Shown: positions 7,477-15,435, counted from the first letter of the stretch. The stretch: DNA of 19,101 bases from an uncultured Selenomonas sp. (GCA_934202005.1 CAKPXP010000023.1:1-19101), one strand, 5' to 3'. Notes: generated from the sequence alone by a model not told the origin. Numbers and translations: made by a program.

Positions 7477-9243
7477 TTGCGCTTTCCCCATGTTCTCCCC
7501 CGGCCGCTGTGGCTTGCCTACGGCCTGCTCGTGCTCTCACTGCTGGCCGCGTTGCTTCACTCACCCTATGACATCACACTCACGGGCAGTCTTTGGCTGA
7601 GCCTCTTCGCCTGGCGCCTGCTGCCGACGCGGGCGTTCCTCAGCCGCTGGCTCGTCGGCGCGCTCGCCTTTTCCTCCGTCATCCTGCTGCACGCGCTGCA
7701 CCTCGTCTGGATGCAGCTCACCATACCGGGGCTCTCGCTCTTCACGGCGGTCTTCGGCATGACGCTCGCGGCGGCCGCGCCGCTCTGCGCGGTGGCGCTC
7801 CGGCAGAGCCGCCTTTCCTTGCTCGCGCGGCCGTTCGCGCTGCTCGCCGCGCTGCTGCTCTTCCTGCCGCCGCTGATCTTCTGGGGATATTATGCCTTCG
7901 CGCACGCCTGCTTCAGCACGGACACCATGCAGGCCATCCTGCAGACGAATCCCGCGGAGGCGCTGCAATACGTGCGCGATGCCGTGCCGCCCGCGCGGGT
8001 GCCGCTGCTCCTTTTCCTCCTGGCCGCCTTCACGCTGCTGCTCGCCTGGTACAGCCGCATCACCGTCCTCCCTGCGCCGACGCTGAAGCGCGGCGGCGCC
8101 TCCCTATCGCTCCTCTGCGGCGCGCTGCTGCTCGCCCTCTCGTCCTACAACATCTACGGCATCGTCGCGATCGGCACCGCGCGGATCTTCTCGGCGCAGC
8201 AGGCCTTCGTCGCCTCCGCGCCGCAGCGCCTGGCGCGGCTCCAGGGCCTGCCGCAGGACGGGCCGCCGGGGCTCTACGTCCTCGTCATCGGCGAGTCGGC
8301 GAACCGCCTCCACATGTCCGCCTACGGCTATGCGCGCGATACGACGCCGTGGCTGCGGCAGATACAGGGAACGCCTGACTGCCTGCTCTTCCAGCACGCC
8401 TACGCGAACTTCGTCGCCACGCTGCCCGCGCTCTCCTACGCGCTCACCGCGCAGAACCAATACGAGGAAACGGACGCCGAGGACGCGACGACGCTCATCG
8501 AGGCTGCCAAAGCCGCCGGATTCCATACCGTATATCTCAGCAACCAGGGAAAGCTCGGCCTCTACAGCACGCCGCTCGTCGCCATCGCAAGCGAATGCGA
8601 CGAGGCGGTCTGGCTCCATCCGCAGCAGTTCTCGAGCAAGGGACACGAGGACGCCAGCCTCCACATCGAGGACGGCGACCTCGTCAGCGCGCTCCAGGGC
8701 ATCGAGACCGCCCCGGACAGCCGCACGCTCCTCGTCCTGCACCTCATGGGCTCGCACAACACCTACGAGAACCGCTACCCGGAGGACTTCCATCCCTTTG
8801 GCAGCGAGACGCTCATCGACCGCTACGACAACTCCATCGCCTACACCGACACCATCCTGCAACAGATTTACGACGACGTGCGCCAGCGGCCAGACTTCGC
8901 GTGCCTCGTCTACTTCTCCGACCACGGCGAAGCCATCGACGAGGGATACATGCACAACGGCGACGCCTACCGGCCCTCCATGACCTACATCCCGCTCGTC
9001 CTCCTCGCCTCCGACGCCTACCGCACGCGCGCAGCCGCGAAATGGCAGACACTCGCCGCGCACCGCGACGCCTATTTCACGAACGATCTCATCTACGACC
9101 TCATGCTCTCCCTCATGGGCATCGACACCGGCGACACGCGGCCGGAAAATGACCTCGCAAGCCCCGCCTACGACGCCACGCCCGCGCGCTTCCGCACGGA
9201 GCACGGCGCAGAGCCCATCGTGCCGCCGGATACCGACGACTGA
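7477..9243 (+). CDS. Phosphoethanolamine transferase (EptA/CptA-like, sulfatase fold)
   Basis: A 588-residue inner-membrane enzyme. Residues 1-235 carry about five membrane helices; residues about 264-588 form the periplasmic alkaline-phosphatase/sulfatase-type domain. Family marks are LYVLVIGESANRLHMSAYGY (266-285), HLMGSHNTYENRYP (422-435), YFSDHGE (479-485) and YMHNG (491-495). By family knowledge the residue after Glu in GE(T/S) is the phosphorylated nucleophile and the DH pair binds zinc; here these are E273, S274, D482 and H483. It probably moves phosphoethanolamine from phosphatidylethanolamine to lipid A or LPS core. The start is TTG 7477, chosen because GGAAGGAG lies 8 bases upstream and the first helix follows directly; the frame stays open to 7330, but that extension is Arg/Ser-rich and not domain-like. 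Confidence 0.88.
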   Translation: MRFPHVLPRPLWLAYGLLVLSLLAALLHSPYDITLTGSLWLSLFAWRLLPTRAFLSRWLVGALAFSSVILLHALHLVWMQLTIPGLSLFTAVFGMTLAAAAPLCAVALRQSRLSLLARPFALLAALLLFLPPLIFWGYYAFAHACFSTDTMQAILQTNPAEALQYVRDAVPPARVPLLLFLLAAFTLLLAWYSRITVLPAPTLKRGGASLSLLCGALLLALSSYNIYGIVAIGTARIFSAQQAFVASAPQRLARLQGLPQDGPPGLYVLVIGESANRLHMSAYGYARDTTPWLRQIQGTPDCLLFQHAYANFVATLPALSYALTAQNQYEETDAEDATTLIEAAKAAGFHTVYLSNQGKLGLYSTPLVAIASECDEAVWLHPQQFSSKGHEDASLHIEDGDLVSALQGIETAPDSRTLLVLHLMGSHNTYENRYPEDFHPFGSETLIDRYDNSIAYTDTILQQIYDDVRQRPDFACLVYFSDHGEAIDEGYMHNGDAYRPSMTYIPLVLLASDAYRTRAAAKWQTLAAHRDAYFTNDLIYDLMLSLMGIDTGDTRPENDLASPAYDATPARFRTEHGAEPIVPPDTDD

Positions 9244-9249
9244 GCCGCC

Positions 9250-9270
9250 GCATATCTCCATAGGATATGC
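9250..9270. other. Inverted repeat after the transferase gene
   Basis: GCATATC (9250-9256) and GATATGC (9264-9270) are perfect 7-bp inverted repeats with a 7-base centre, 25 bp upstream of the -35 box of the symporter promoter. No T-run follows, so it is more likely a protein-binding site than a terminator. Confidence 0.4.
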
Positions 9271-9294
9271 ACTTCCTAAAAATATCCCTGCCCC

Positions 9295-9323
9295 TTGACA
9301 TACACTCTGTAAAGTTGTAACAT
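9295..9323 (+). promoter_or_regulatory. Promoter of the BASS symporter gene
   Basis: Perfect -35 TTGACA (9295-9300), 17-bp spacer, -10 TAACAT (9318-9323). The leader would be about 45 nt and ends in an AAAGGAAG ribosome site. Confidence 0.75.
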
Positions 9324-9374
9324 CGTAGACAATCTCTCAGCAGAGTACCTCAAAAGGGAAAGGAAGTTGCATTT

Positions 9375-10343
9375 ATGAAAACACTCGAGAGACTCAGCGC
9401 ATTCATCTCCAAGTATATGGCGGTCTTCGTCATCCTCGTCGCGACCGTCGCACTCTACCAGCCCTGGACGTTCCACTGGGCGGCGTCCAAGGTCACGATC
9501 CTACTCGGCGTCGTGATGTTCGGCATGGGCATGACGCTCCGGCTCGAGGATTTCCGCCTCGTGTTCCAGCGCCCGCGCGACGTCTTCGTCGGCGCGCTCA
9601 CCCAGTTCACCATCATGCCCGGCCTCGCCTGGCTGCTCGCGAAGGGATTCAACCTCCCGCCCGACCTCGCTGCTGGCGTCATCCTCGTCGGCACCTGCCC
9701 TGGCGGCACGTCCTCGAACGTCATGACGTATCTCTCGCGCGGCGACGTCGCGCTCTCCGTCTCCATGACGATGACGACGACCGTCCTCGCGCCGGTCGTC
9801 ACGCCGCTGCTCACCTGGTGGCTCGCGGGCGCCTGGGTCGACGTCTCCTTCGCCGCGATGATGCTCTCCATCCTGCAGGTCGTCATCCTGCCCATCGTGC
9901 TCGGCATCGTCATCAACCGCTTCTTCGCCGAGACCGTGCAGCGGTTCATCAAGCTCCTGCCGCTCGTCTCCGTCGTCGCCATCGTGCTCATCGTCGGCGG
10001 CGTTGTCTCCGTCAGCGCGCAGCGCATCATGGAGACGGGCCTGCTCGTCATGGGCGTCGTCATCCTGCACAACCTCGGCGGCTACGCGCTCGGCTTCGCC
10101 ATCGCGAAGGCGCTGCGCATGGACATCGCCAAGGTCAAGGCCATCTCCATCGAGGTCGGCATGCAGAACTCCGGCCTCGCGACCTCGCTCGCCCTCACCC
10201 ACTTCGGCGCAGCGGCCGCGATCCCCGGCGCGATCTTCAGCGTCTGGCACAACATCTCCGGCTCCATCGCCGCGAACTACCTCGCCGCGCGCATGACGCG
10301 CAAGGAAGCGGCAGAGCCCGAACCCGCGCAGGAAAACGCCTGA
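9375..10343 (+). CDS. BASS-family sodium:organic anion symporter (SBF domain)
   Basis: A 322-residue integral membrane protein of the bile acid:sodium symporter family, with nine or ten membrane segments. Two diagnostic motifs are present: GTCPGGTSSNVMTYLSRGD (106-124), the crossover/sodium-site loop, and EVGMQNSGLA (260-269), the second discontinuous helix. The opening MGMTLRLEDFRLV (51-63) is also typical. Bacterial members such as YocS- or PanS-like proteins import carboxylates, for example pantoate-type compounds; the substrate here is unknown. The C-terminal tail (RKEAAEPEPAQENA) is acidic and probably disordered. Its own strong promoter and a ribosome site about 8 bases upstream support the start at 9375. 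It has no functional partner gene next to it. Confidence 0.92.
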   Translation: MKTLERLSAFISKYMAVFVILVATVALYQPWTFHWAASKVTILLGVVMFGMGMTLRLEDFRLVFQRPRDVFVGALTQFTIMPGLAWLLAKGFNLPPDLAAGVILVGTCPGGTSSNVMTYLSRGDVALSVSMTMTTTVLAPVVTPLLTWWLAGAWVDVSFAAMMLSILQVVILPIVLGIVINRFFAETVQRFIKLLPLVSVVAIVLIVGGVVSVSAQRIMETGLLVMGVVILHNLGGYALGFAIAKALRMDIAKVKAISIEVGMQNSGLATSLALTHFGAAAAIPGAIFSVWHNISGSIAANYLAARMTRKEAAEPEPAQENA

Positions 10344-10360
10344 GCGGCCCATCCTTCATC

Positions 10361-10389
10361 TTGAAATATACCGAGGCACACGTTATACT
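10361..10389 (+). promoter_or_regulatory. Promoter without an obvious gene
   Basis: -35 TTGAAA (10361-10366), exactly 17 bp, -10 TATACT (10384-10389); each hexamer is 5 of 6. It starts 17 bp after the symporter stop and points at a terminator only about 40 bp away. Confidence 0.6.
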
Positions 10390-10395
10390 GAGCAT

Positions 10396-10463
10396 GAATC
10401 AATGAATGTCATGGTTTGAACAAAATGATACGCCCCCGCGGCTGGTACCCGCGGGGGCGTTTT
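10396..10463 (+). ncRNA. Candidate small RNA ending in an intrinsic terminator
   Basis: A good promoter (10361-10389) predicts a start near 10396, and a 12-bp-stem terminator ends at about 10463, giving a transcript of roughly 70 nt. The longest ATG frames inside are only a few codons (ATG AAT CAA TGA, and one of similar length) without ribosome sites. The free 5' part is A/T-rich and unpaired, followed by the GC-rich hairpin, the usual layout of a base-pairing small RNA. Alternatively the promoter is fortuitous and the hairpin is just the symporter terminator. Target and family are unknown. Confidence 0.4.
10430..10463 (+). terminator. Strong intrinsic terminator after the symporter gene
   Basis: ACGCCCCCGCGG (10430-10441) pairs perfectly with CCGCGGGGGCGT (10449-10460) around a 7-base loop, followed by TTTG. 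AAAA shortly before the stem could extend pairing with the T-run and give function in both directions. Confidence 0.88.
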
Positions 10464-10672
10464 GCATGGCGGAGCAGGCCGCCCGCGTGGCGATGCCGTT
10501 CGGCGCTCTGTCAATACATCGATTAAAGCAATTTTTCTATTGAACAGATGTGAAATTTATTGCATAAAACAGGACGCTATGCTATAACTAAAATAGGGAT
10601 TTTCATTGTTGAGTAAAGTTTTGTTCATCTGTTTTTTATAACAGATCTGACACGCCAAGGGAGAGATCTGCC
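10464..10672 (+). promoter_or_regulatory. Upstream region of the chemoreceptor gene
   Basis: An AT-rich leader in a GC-rich genome. A possible promoter is TTGCAT (10560-10565), 17 bp, TATAAC (10583-10588). A perfect inverted repeat ATCTGTT/AACAGAT (10627-10633 and 10640-10646) lies downstream of it, and the half-site AACAGAT recurs at 10543-10549, upstream of it; together these look like operator half-sites for an unknown regulator. TAAAGTTTT at 10614 resembles the -35 of flagellar sigma factor promoters, but no matching GCCGATAA-like -10 follows. Confidence 0.4.
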
Positions 10673-12398
10673 ATGCATTCCATCCGTACCAGGCTCACCG
10701 TCCTGTTCGTCACACTGAGCTCCGTCGTCGCCGTGCTCATCGCGGGCTACTTCATCTATGCCTTCGTCGCGAAAAACCAGGCGGACGTCGCCTCCTACCG
10801 CCAGCTCCTGAACGACCAGTTCGACCGCGAGATCCGCCAGCAGACCGAGGGCCTCGTCTCCTCGCTCGACGCTATCTACGCCGCGCAGCAGGCGGGCACG
10901 CTCACGGAGCAGGAGGCGCGCGCGCTCGCCATCGCGACGATCAAGAGCGACCGCTACGACGATGGAAAGGGCTACTTCTTCGCCGACGACAAGCAGACCG
11001 GCGTCTGCGTCGCGCACGCCACGCTCGGCAGCAAGGTCGAGGGCAAGCGACGCGGGCGGCTTCTCCAACTTCTCCTTCCCCAAGCCGGGCGAGAGCGTCG
11101 GCACGCCGAAGCGCGGCTTCTCCATGGAGTTCAAGCCCTACGGTTGGATCATCTGCACGGGGACATGGATCGACTACATCGACGCGGCGGCGCAGGACTA
11201 TAACAAGCAGGCGCAGGCGGCGCTCCACCACCAGATCCTCGTCTCCCTCCTGCTGCTCCTCGCACTCGAACTCCTCATCGTCTTTGCGGGCAGCCGCCTC
11301 GCGGGCAGCCTCTCGCGCCCCATCGCACGGGCGACGGACATCCTGCACCATTTCTCAGAGGGCGACTACCGCATCGCCATCGACACATCTGCCGCCGGGC
11401 AGGACGAGCTCGGCAGCATGGTGCGGATGCTCGCGACGCTGAAGGACTCCATGTGCGCGCTCATCGAGCGCGTCCAGGCGGCGGCGGACGATGTCTCCTC
11501 GCACGCGGAGCAGATCCAAAAGGGCTCCGAGCAGTCCGCGCAGGCCTCCTCCCAGACGGCGGGCGCCATCACGAACGTCGCCTCGGCCGCAGAGGAGCAG
11601 CACGCCTCCGTCAAGGAGGCCGCACAGTCCATCGCGGCGCTCACCGACAGCATGACGCGCGTCAGCGACAACGTCCGCCAGAGCGCGAGCGCCGCCAAGG
11701 AGGCGCAGGAAAGCTCGGAACAGGGCAGTCAGACGGCGGCCGACGCCATGTCCGGCATGCAGGCCCTGCAATCGTCCGTAGAGGAGACCTCCGCCGCCAT
11801 CGACCGTCTGGGCACGCGCTCCAAGACCATCGGGCAGATCACCGACACCATCACCGGCATCGCCCAGCAGACGAGCCTGCTCGCGCTCAACGCCGCCATC
11901 GAGGCGGCCCGCGCGGGCACGGCGGGCCGCGGCTTCGCCGTCGTCGCCGACGAGATCGGCAAACTCGCTAGCGAGTCGCAGGACGCCGCGCAGAGCATCG
12001 CCGCCATCATCGCCGACATCCAGAAGGACACCGCGGCGGCCGTCGGGCAGATGCGCCAGGGCAAGGAGCTCGCGGGCCACGCCGCGCAGACGGCGAAAGA
12101 TTCCGGCAGCGCGTTCGCCAGCGTCACAACCTCCGTCACGCACGCCTCCGCCATGACGGCGGACACCACGGAGCGCGTGCGGAACGCCGCCGCGCAGATG
12201 CAGTCCATCCAGGCAGCCGTCGCCAAGGTCGAGGAGATGAGCCAGGCCATCGCACAGCAGACGGAAAGTGTCTCCGCCGCCACCGAGGAACAGTCCGCCT
12301 CCGTCGAGGAAATGGCGGCCAACTGCCAGCAGCTCGCCGCCATGGCGGACAAACTCCGAAGCACCGTCGCGCAGTTCCGCTGCGACAAGGCGCACTAA
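10673..12398 (+). pseudogene. Methyl-accepting chemotaxis protein, frameshifted in the sensor domain
   Basis: Two frames together make one chemoreceptor. Codons from ATG 10673 encode membrane helix 1 (about residues 8-31) and the first part of a single-Cache sensor ([11 protein letters not shown] near 96-106) up to KVEGK at 11047. The match then continues in another frame from 11049 ([15 protein letters not shown], then [17 protein letters not shown]), with helix 2 (about 11240-11310), HAMP (about 11315-11450) and the signalling domain, whose hairpin tip [20 protein letters not shown] lies near 11857-11916. In the first frame translation stops at 11203. Relatives have several more residues between GK and DA.GF, so this looks like a small out-of-frame deletion, not a single-base slip. 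An AAGGGAGAG ribosome site precedes the ATG. The cytoplasmic half alone has no good start. Confidence 0.85.
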
Positions 12399-12410
12399 GG
12401 CGCACTAAGG
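12391..12410 (+). repeat. 10-bp tandem duplication over the MCP stop codon
   Basis: CGCACTAAGG is repeated exactly (12391-12400, 12401-12410) and a partial third copy (CGCCTA) follows. The first copy contains the TAA stop. Confidence 0.7.
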
Positions 12411-12441
12411 CGCCTATCCATCTCAGCACATTCCTCATGAC

Positions 12442-12485
12442 AAAAGCGCCCGCCGCAGAGCATATCCTCTGCGGCGGGCGCTTTT
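12442..12485. terminator. Strong bidirectional terminator between MCP and phosphohexomutase genes
   Basis: A perfect 19-bp stem: AAAAGCGCCCGCCGCAGAG (12442-12460) with its complement at 12467-12485, loop CATATC. A-run on one side and T-run on the other make it work for both convergent genes. Confidence 0.93.
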
Positions 12486-12515
12486 CCTATATCCGGGGGA
12501 GCCGCGGCAGCTGTC

Positions 12516-14018
12516 TCACCGCAGCACATCCGTACTCAGCGAGGTGAAGCCGTCGAGGAGCCTCTTCGCCGCCGCGGCGATCTCCGCGACGCCGCCCTCC
12601 TTGCGGCTCTCCACATTCATCGGCATCTGCGGGTCGTGGAGCGAGAGGCGCAGCAGCGCCCAGCCGTGCGGGAACACGAGGCGCACACCCTCATAGGACG
12701 GCTCCGCCACCTCGATGCCCTGCGCCCGCGCGCGCTGCTCGAACGTCTTGAGCACGCCCTCGCCGTAGCCGCGGAAATCCTCCTCGCCCTGGATGCTCAT
12801 GCGGTACTCCTTGCTCTCAAGCGGCTGGCCGAGCTTCTTGATGAGCGCGCCGAGCTTCTTCCCCGCGCGCTTCGCCTGCGTCGCCGCGATGAGCAACTTC
12901 ACCGCGAGATACGCGCCGTCGTCGAGGTAATAATTCTCCTTGAGCGCGCCGTGGCCGCTCGTCTCGATGGCGAGCGGCGACACCGTGCCCGCCTCGTTAA
13001 GGCGGATGCACTCGTCGATGACATTCTTATAGCCGCGCTTGAAGCGGTGATGCTTGAGTCCGAGCTCCTTCGTGAGGAACTCCGTGAGCTCGTCGCTCGT
13101 CACGGAGTCCGTCACGATCGTGCTGCCCGGATAGTCCGGCGCGAGGATGGCCGCCATCATCGCGATGAGCGCATTGCGGCTGATCTCCTTGCCGTTTTCG
13201 AGCACGGCGCTCATGCGATCGACATCCGTATCAAAGATCAGCCCGAGATCGGCGCGGCTCGCGAGCACCGCCTCGCGGATCGACGCCATCGCCTGCTTGT
13301 TCTCCGGGTTCGGGATGTGGTTCGGGAAATGGCCGTCCGGCTCGAGATAGCGGCTGCCCGTCGTATCCGCGCCGAGGCGTCCGAGGATCTGCGTCGCGAA
13401 GAAGCCGCCGTCACCGTTGCCCGCGTCGACGACGATATGCATGCCCTTGAGCGGCGCGTCCTCCTCGCCGAGCGCCTGGCGGATCTTCTTGCGCAGGAAA
13501 TGGCAGTAGCGATCCATGATATCGTACTTCTGCACCTTGGCGAGATTGCCCTGCACCTCGGGATGATGGCAGGCGCTCTCGAGGATCTCGTGGATCTCTT
13601 TGGGCTCGACGCCGCCCTCCGTCGTGAAGAACTTCAGCCCGTTGCGGTTGAACGGCAGATGGCTCGCCGTGATCATGATCGCGCCGTCCATCTGCGTCGC
13701 CTTGAACACCGTCGACATGAACATCGCCGGCGTCGAGGCGAGCCCGCAGTCCACCGTCACGCAGCCCGCCGCCGTCAGCGCCTCGAAGACCGCCTTCTTC
13801 AGCACAGGCGCCGAGATGCGCGCATCATGGCCGACCGCGATGCGAAGATCCCGCTTGCTCAGCCCCGTGCGCTGCGCGAGGAACTCCACGAACCCGCTCG
13901 CGATGCGGTTCGCCGCCTCCGCCGTGAGATTCACCGGCTCGTCCGCCACACCTTCGACGGCGATCCCGCGCACGTCGCTGCCGTTCGCGAGCTTCAGCAA
14001 AGCTTTTTCTGTCATCAT
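12516..14018 (-). CDS. Phosphoglucomutase/phosphomannomutase (alpha-D-phosphohexomutase)
   Basis: A 500-residue cytoplasmic enzyme that would interconvert hexose 1- and 6-phosphates, feeding nucleotide-sugar and LPS or exopolysaccharide synthesis. Marks by domain: the active-site phosphoserine in MITASHLPFNRNG (S119), the metal loop FDTDVDR (262-268), the sugar-binding loop ETSGHGA (352-358) and the C-terminal domain with EGVRLVFPHGW (443-453). The usual phosphate-binding loop R.SGTEP is replaced by RLSLHDP (457-463), so this is a divergent subgroup; the preference for glucose or mannose cannot be told. The start is the ATG pair at 14018/14015 with AGGGGG 7 bases upstream; the frame is open to 14123 but that part lacks domain character. 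The gene stands alone and shares a terminator with the opposing MCP gene. No clear promoter was found. Confidence 0.93.
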   Translation of the reverse strand: MMTEKALLKLANGSDVRGIAVEGVADEPVNLTAEAANRIASGFVEFLAQRTGLSKRDLRIAVGHDARISAPVLKKAVFEALTAAGCVTVDCGLASTPAMFMSTVFKATQMDGAIMITASHLPFNRNGLKFFTTEGGVEPKEIHEILESACHHPEVQGNLAKVQKYDIMDRYCHFLRKKIRQALGEEDAPLKGMHIVVDAGNGDGGFFATQILGRLGADTTGSRYLEPDGHFPNHIPNPENKQAMASIREAVLASRADLGLIFDTDVDRMSAVLENGKEISRNALIAMMAAILAPDYPGSTIVTDSVTSDELTEFLTKELGLKHHRFKRGYKNVIDECIRLNEAGTVSPLAIETSGHGALKENYYLDDGAYLAVKLLIAATQAKRAGKKLGALIKKLGQPLESKEYRMSIQGEEDFRGYGEGVLKTFEQRARAQGIEVAEPSYEGVRLVFPHGWALLRLSLHDPQMPMNVESRKEGGVAEIAAAAKRLLDGFTSLSTDVLR

Positions 14019-14223
14019 AACAATGCCCCCTGTCATTTTTCTCTTTCCTTGGATATGTATTCCATAGGGAGCGGCGGTTTCCCTCTTTTTTCGGAAAAGA
14101 AATCTCAAGGCGTCTACACGCAAAGCCGGTTCCCCGCAGGAGCAGATGCGCTATATCAACGGAACAGACGTGTGCGCGCCGAATTTACGATGCCATTCCC
14201 CACGAGCGCCTCTTCTCAGACGC

Positions 14224-14527
14224 TCAGAGCGCGTGCGCGAGCTTCGCGAAGACGACGCCCCGATAGCCCAGCTTCCCGCACAAAAGCGCCGTCATGACGG
14301 CGCGCGGTCGGCGCAGGCGAAGATCTCCTGCCGTCTCGCTCAGCCCTGCCGCGCCTGCTCGGCGAACCGGTAGCCCGCCCCGCGAGCGGGTCGAGCACCT
14401 GACGGAAAAGGAGCCGCGCGAGCGAGAGACCGAACCAGACGATGAAGGCGAACGCGAGCAGCAGCATCCCGAGCACCGCGATGAGCAGCACCGACACGAA
14501 AACGTCCACTTTGTGGACATTGTGCAT
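14224..14527 (-). pseudogene. Small membrane-protein gene with two apparent frameshifts
   Basis: ATG 14527 opens MHNVHKVDVFVSVLLIAVLG and a long hydrophobic segment ending LLFRQVLDPLAG. After that the open frame turns Arg/Ser-rich. Adding one G in the G-rich run near 14380 (minus strand) switches to a frame reading RGYRFAEQARQG, and one more G near 14343 continues to ETAGDLRLRRPRAVMTALLCGKLGYRGVVFAKLAHAL, ending at TGA 14224-14226. The repaired product would be about 101 residues. Both faults are single missing G bases, so real decay or homopolymer sequencing error are equally possible. Without repair, the open product is a 103-residue protein ending at 14216. It lies downstream of the gmhA terminator with no good promoter and a weak ribosome site (AAGG 3 bases upstream). 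Function unknown. An 18-bp palindrome (14286-14303) followed by TTTT lies inside the 3' part and could act as a terminator. Confidence 0.5.
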
Positions 14528-14593
14528 CGCCCTTACAATAAATCCAACCAATCACGCTGCGCCTGCGGCTTGCGCTCTTGGGGATTTACATAT

Positions 14594-14633
14594 AAAAAGG
14601 GAGGAACCGCCGTCCTGGCTAGTTCCTCCCTTT
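14594..14633 (-). terminator. gmhA terminator
   Basis: Read leftward, AAAGGGAGGAAC (14633-14622) pairs with GTTCCTCCCTTT (14607-14596) over a 14-base loop, followed by TTATAT. The 12-bp perfect stem begins 11 bp after the gmhA stop codon. Confidence 0.88.
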
Positions 14634-14644
14634 CGCTGCGCCAT

Positions 14645-15304
14645 TCAGTCGCCGAAGAACTCATGCTCCGCCGCGATGCAGAGCATGTGATAGACCGGCA
14701 GATGGTACTCCTGGATCTTGAACGTCTCCGTCGCGGGCACGCGGATGACCGTCTCCGCGGGGTGCTCCGCCGCCATGCGGCCGCCCTTCTCGCCCGTGAG
14801 CGCGATCGTGCGCAGGCCCTTCGCGCGCGCGACGTCGAGCGCGTAGAGGACGTTCTGCGAGCTGCCCGAGGTCGAGATGGCGATGAGCACATCGCCCGCC
14901 GCGCCGAGGCCGAGCACCTGCTGCGCAAAGACGAGGTCTGGGGCCTGGTCGTTCGCGAACGCCGTGCCGAGGCCGACGGAGTTCACGAGCGAGATCGCAG
15001 GCAGCGTGCCCTGAAGGTTCTCCATGAGATACGCCGCCGACGCGGGGCAGGCCCGCTCGAACGCCTGCTGCTCCTGCGCGCCGAGCCTGCGCGGCAACAG
15101 GAAGCCTTTCATGAGCTCGCCTACGATGTGTTCGCTGTCCGACGCGCTGCCGCCGTTGCCGCAAACGAGCAGCTTGTGCCCGCCCGCGTAGCTCTCGCAG
15201 ATGGCCTGCACCGCCGCGCGCAGATCCTCGCGGCAGACGGCGAGCGCCGGATAGCGCCCGATGAGCTCCTCAACCTTTTCGAGTGTCGTTTCCTTGAGTT
15301 TCAT
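14645..15304 (-). CDS. gmhA: Phosphoheptose isomerase (SIS domain, GmhA)
   Basis: A 219-residue SIS-domain protein. It carries GNGGSASDSEH (49-59) and STSGSSQNV (144-152), the two phosphosugar-binding loops, and a C-terminal KIQEYHLPVYHMLC block (197-209) as in GmhA. E63 and H201 line up with the catalytic Glu and His of the E. coli enzyme, judged by local motif only. GmhA converts sedoheptulose 7-phosphate to D-glycero-D-manno-heptose 7-phosphate, the first step of LPS heptose synthesis, which fits a diderm Firmicute. It is some 25 residues longer than the classical enzyme because of an insert around residues 68-98, seen in a long GmhA-like subgroup; a DiaA-like role is less likely. AAGGGAG precedes the ATG. 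A small AGCGGC/GCCGCT hairpin (15324-15341) lies in the leader. Other heptose genes are not adjacent. Confidence 0.9.
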   Translation of the reverse strand: MKLKETTLEKVEELIGRYPALAVCREDLRAAVQAICESYAGGHKLLVCGNGGSASDSEHIVGELMKGFLLPRRLGAQEQQAFERACPASAAYLMENLQGTLPAISLVNSVGLGTAFANDQAPDLVFAQQVLGLGAAGDVLIAISTSGSSQNVLYALDVARAKGLRTIALTGEKGGRMAAEHPAETVIRVPATETFKIQEYHLPVYHMLCIAAEHEFFGD

Positions 15305-15362
15305 CCTAACTCCCTTCCCGTAGAGCGGCAGAACCGCCGCTGCGTCTCCTCTCTAATATAGG

Positions 15363-15382
15363 AAAACCGCATTCGCATGCGG
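15363..15382 (-). terminator. Intrinsic terminator upstream of gmhA
   Basis: Read leftward, CCGCAT (15382-15377), GCGA loop, ATGCGG (15372-15367), then TTTT (15366-15363). It would end the transcript of the Gly-rich secreted-protein gene. The stem is only 6 bp. Confidence 0.55.
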
Positions 15383-15435
15383 CTCCCCTCTTGTCATATC
15401 ATATCAAAAGATGCGTCCCCTGCGCCGACGGCGGC

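Noticed and set aside
8104..9261. 385-codon minus frame under the phosphoethanolamine transferase
   Set aside because: Val/Glu/Arg-rich antisense shadow; no start signal, and the plus strand has all catalytic motifs.
10614..10646. Flagellar sigma-factor promoter for the chemoreceptor
   Set aside because: TAAAGTTTT fits the -35, but nothing like GCCGATAA lies at the right distance.
12636..14297. 553-codon plus frame opposite the phosphohexomutase
   Set aside because: Antisense shadow, rich in Arg, Leu, Glu and Ala without motifs; the minus strand encodes a complete enzyme.
14286..14303. 18-bp palindrome GCGCCGTCATGACGGCGC as a definite terminator
   Set aside because: It is followed by TTTT on the minus strand, but it lies in the apparent coding part of the broken small gene, so it is mentioned only as a possibility.
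14340..14555. 71-codon minus frame starting at GTG 14555
   Set aside because: Its first part lies out of frame with the clear hydrophobic segment starting at 14527; only its last dozen residues look like a continuation of that gene.
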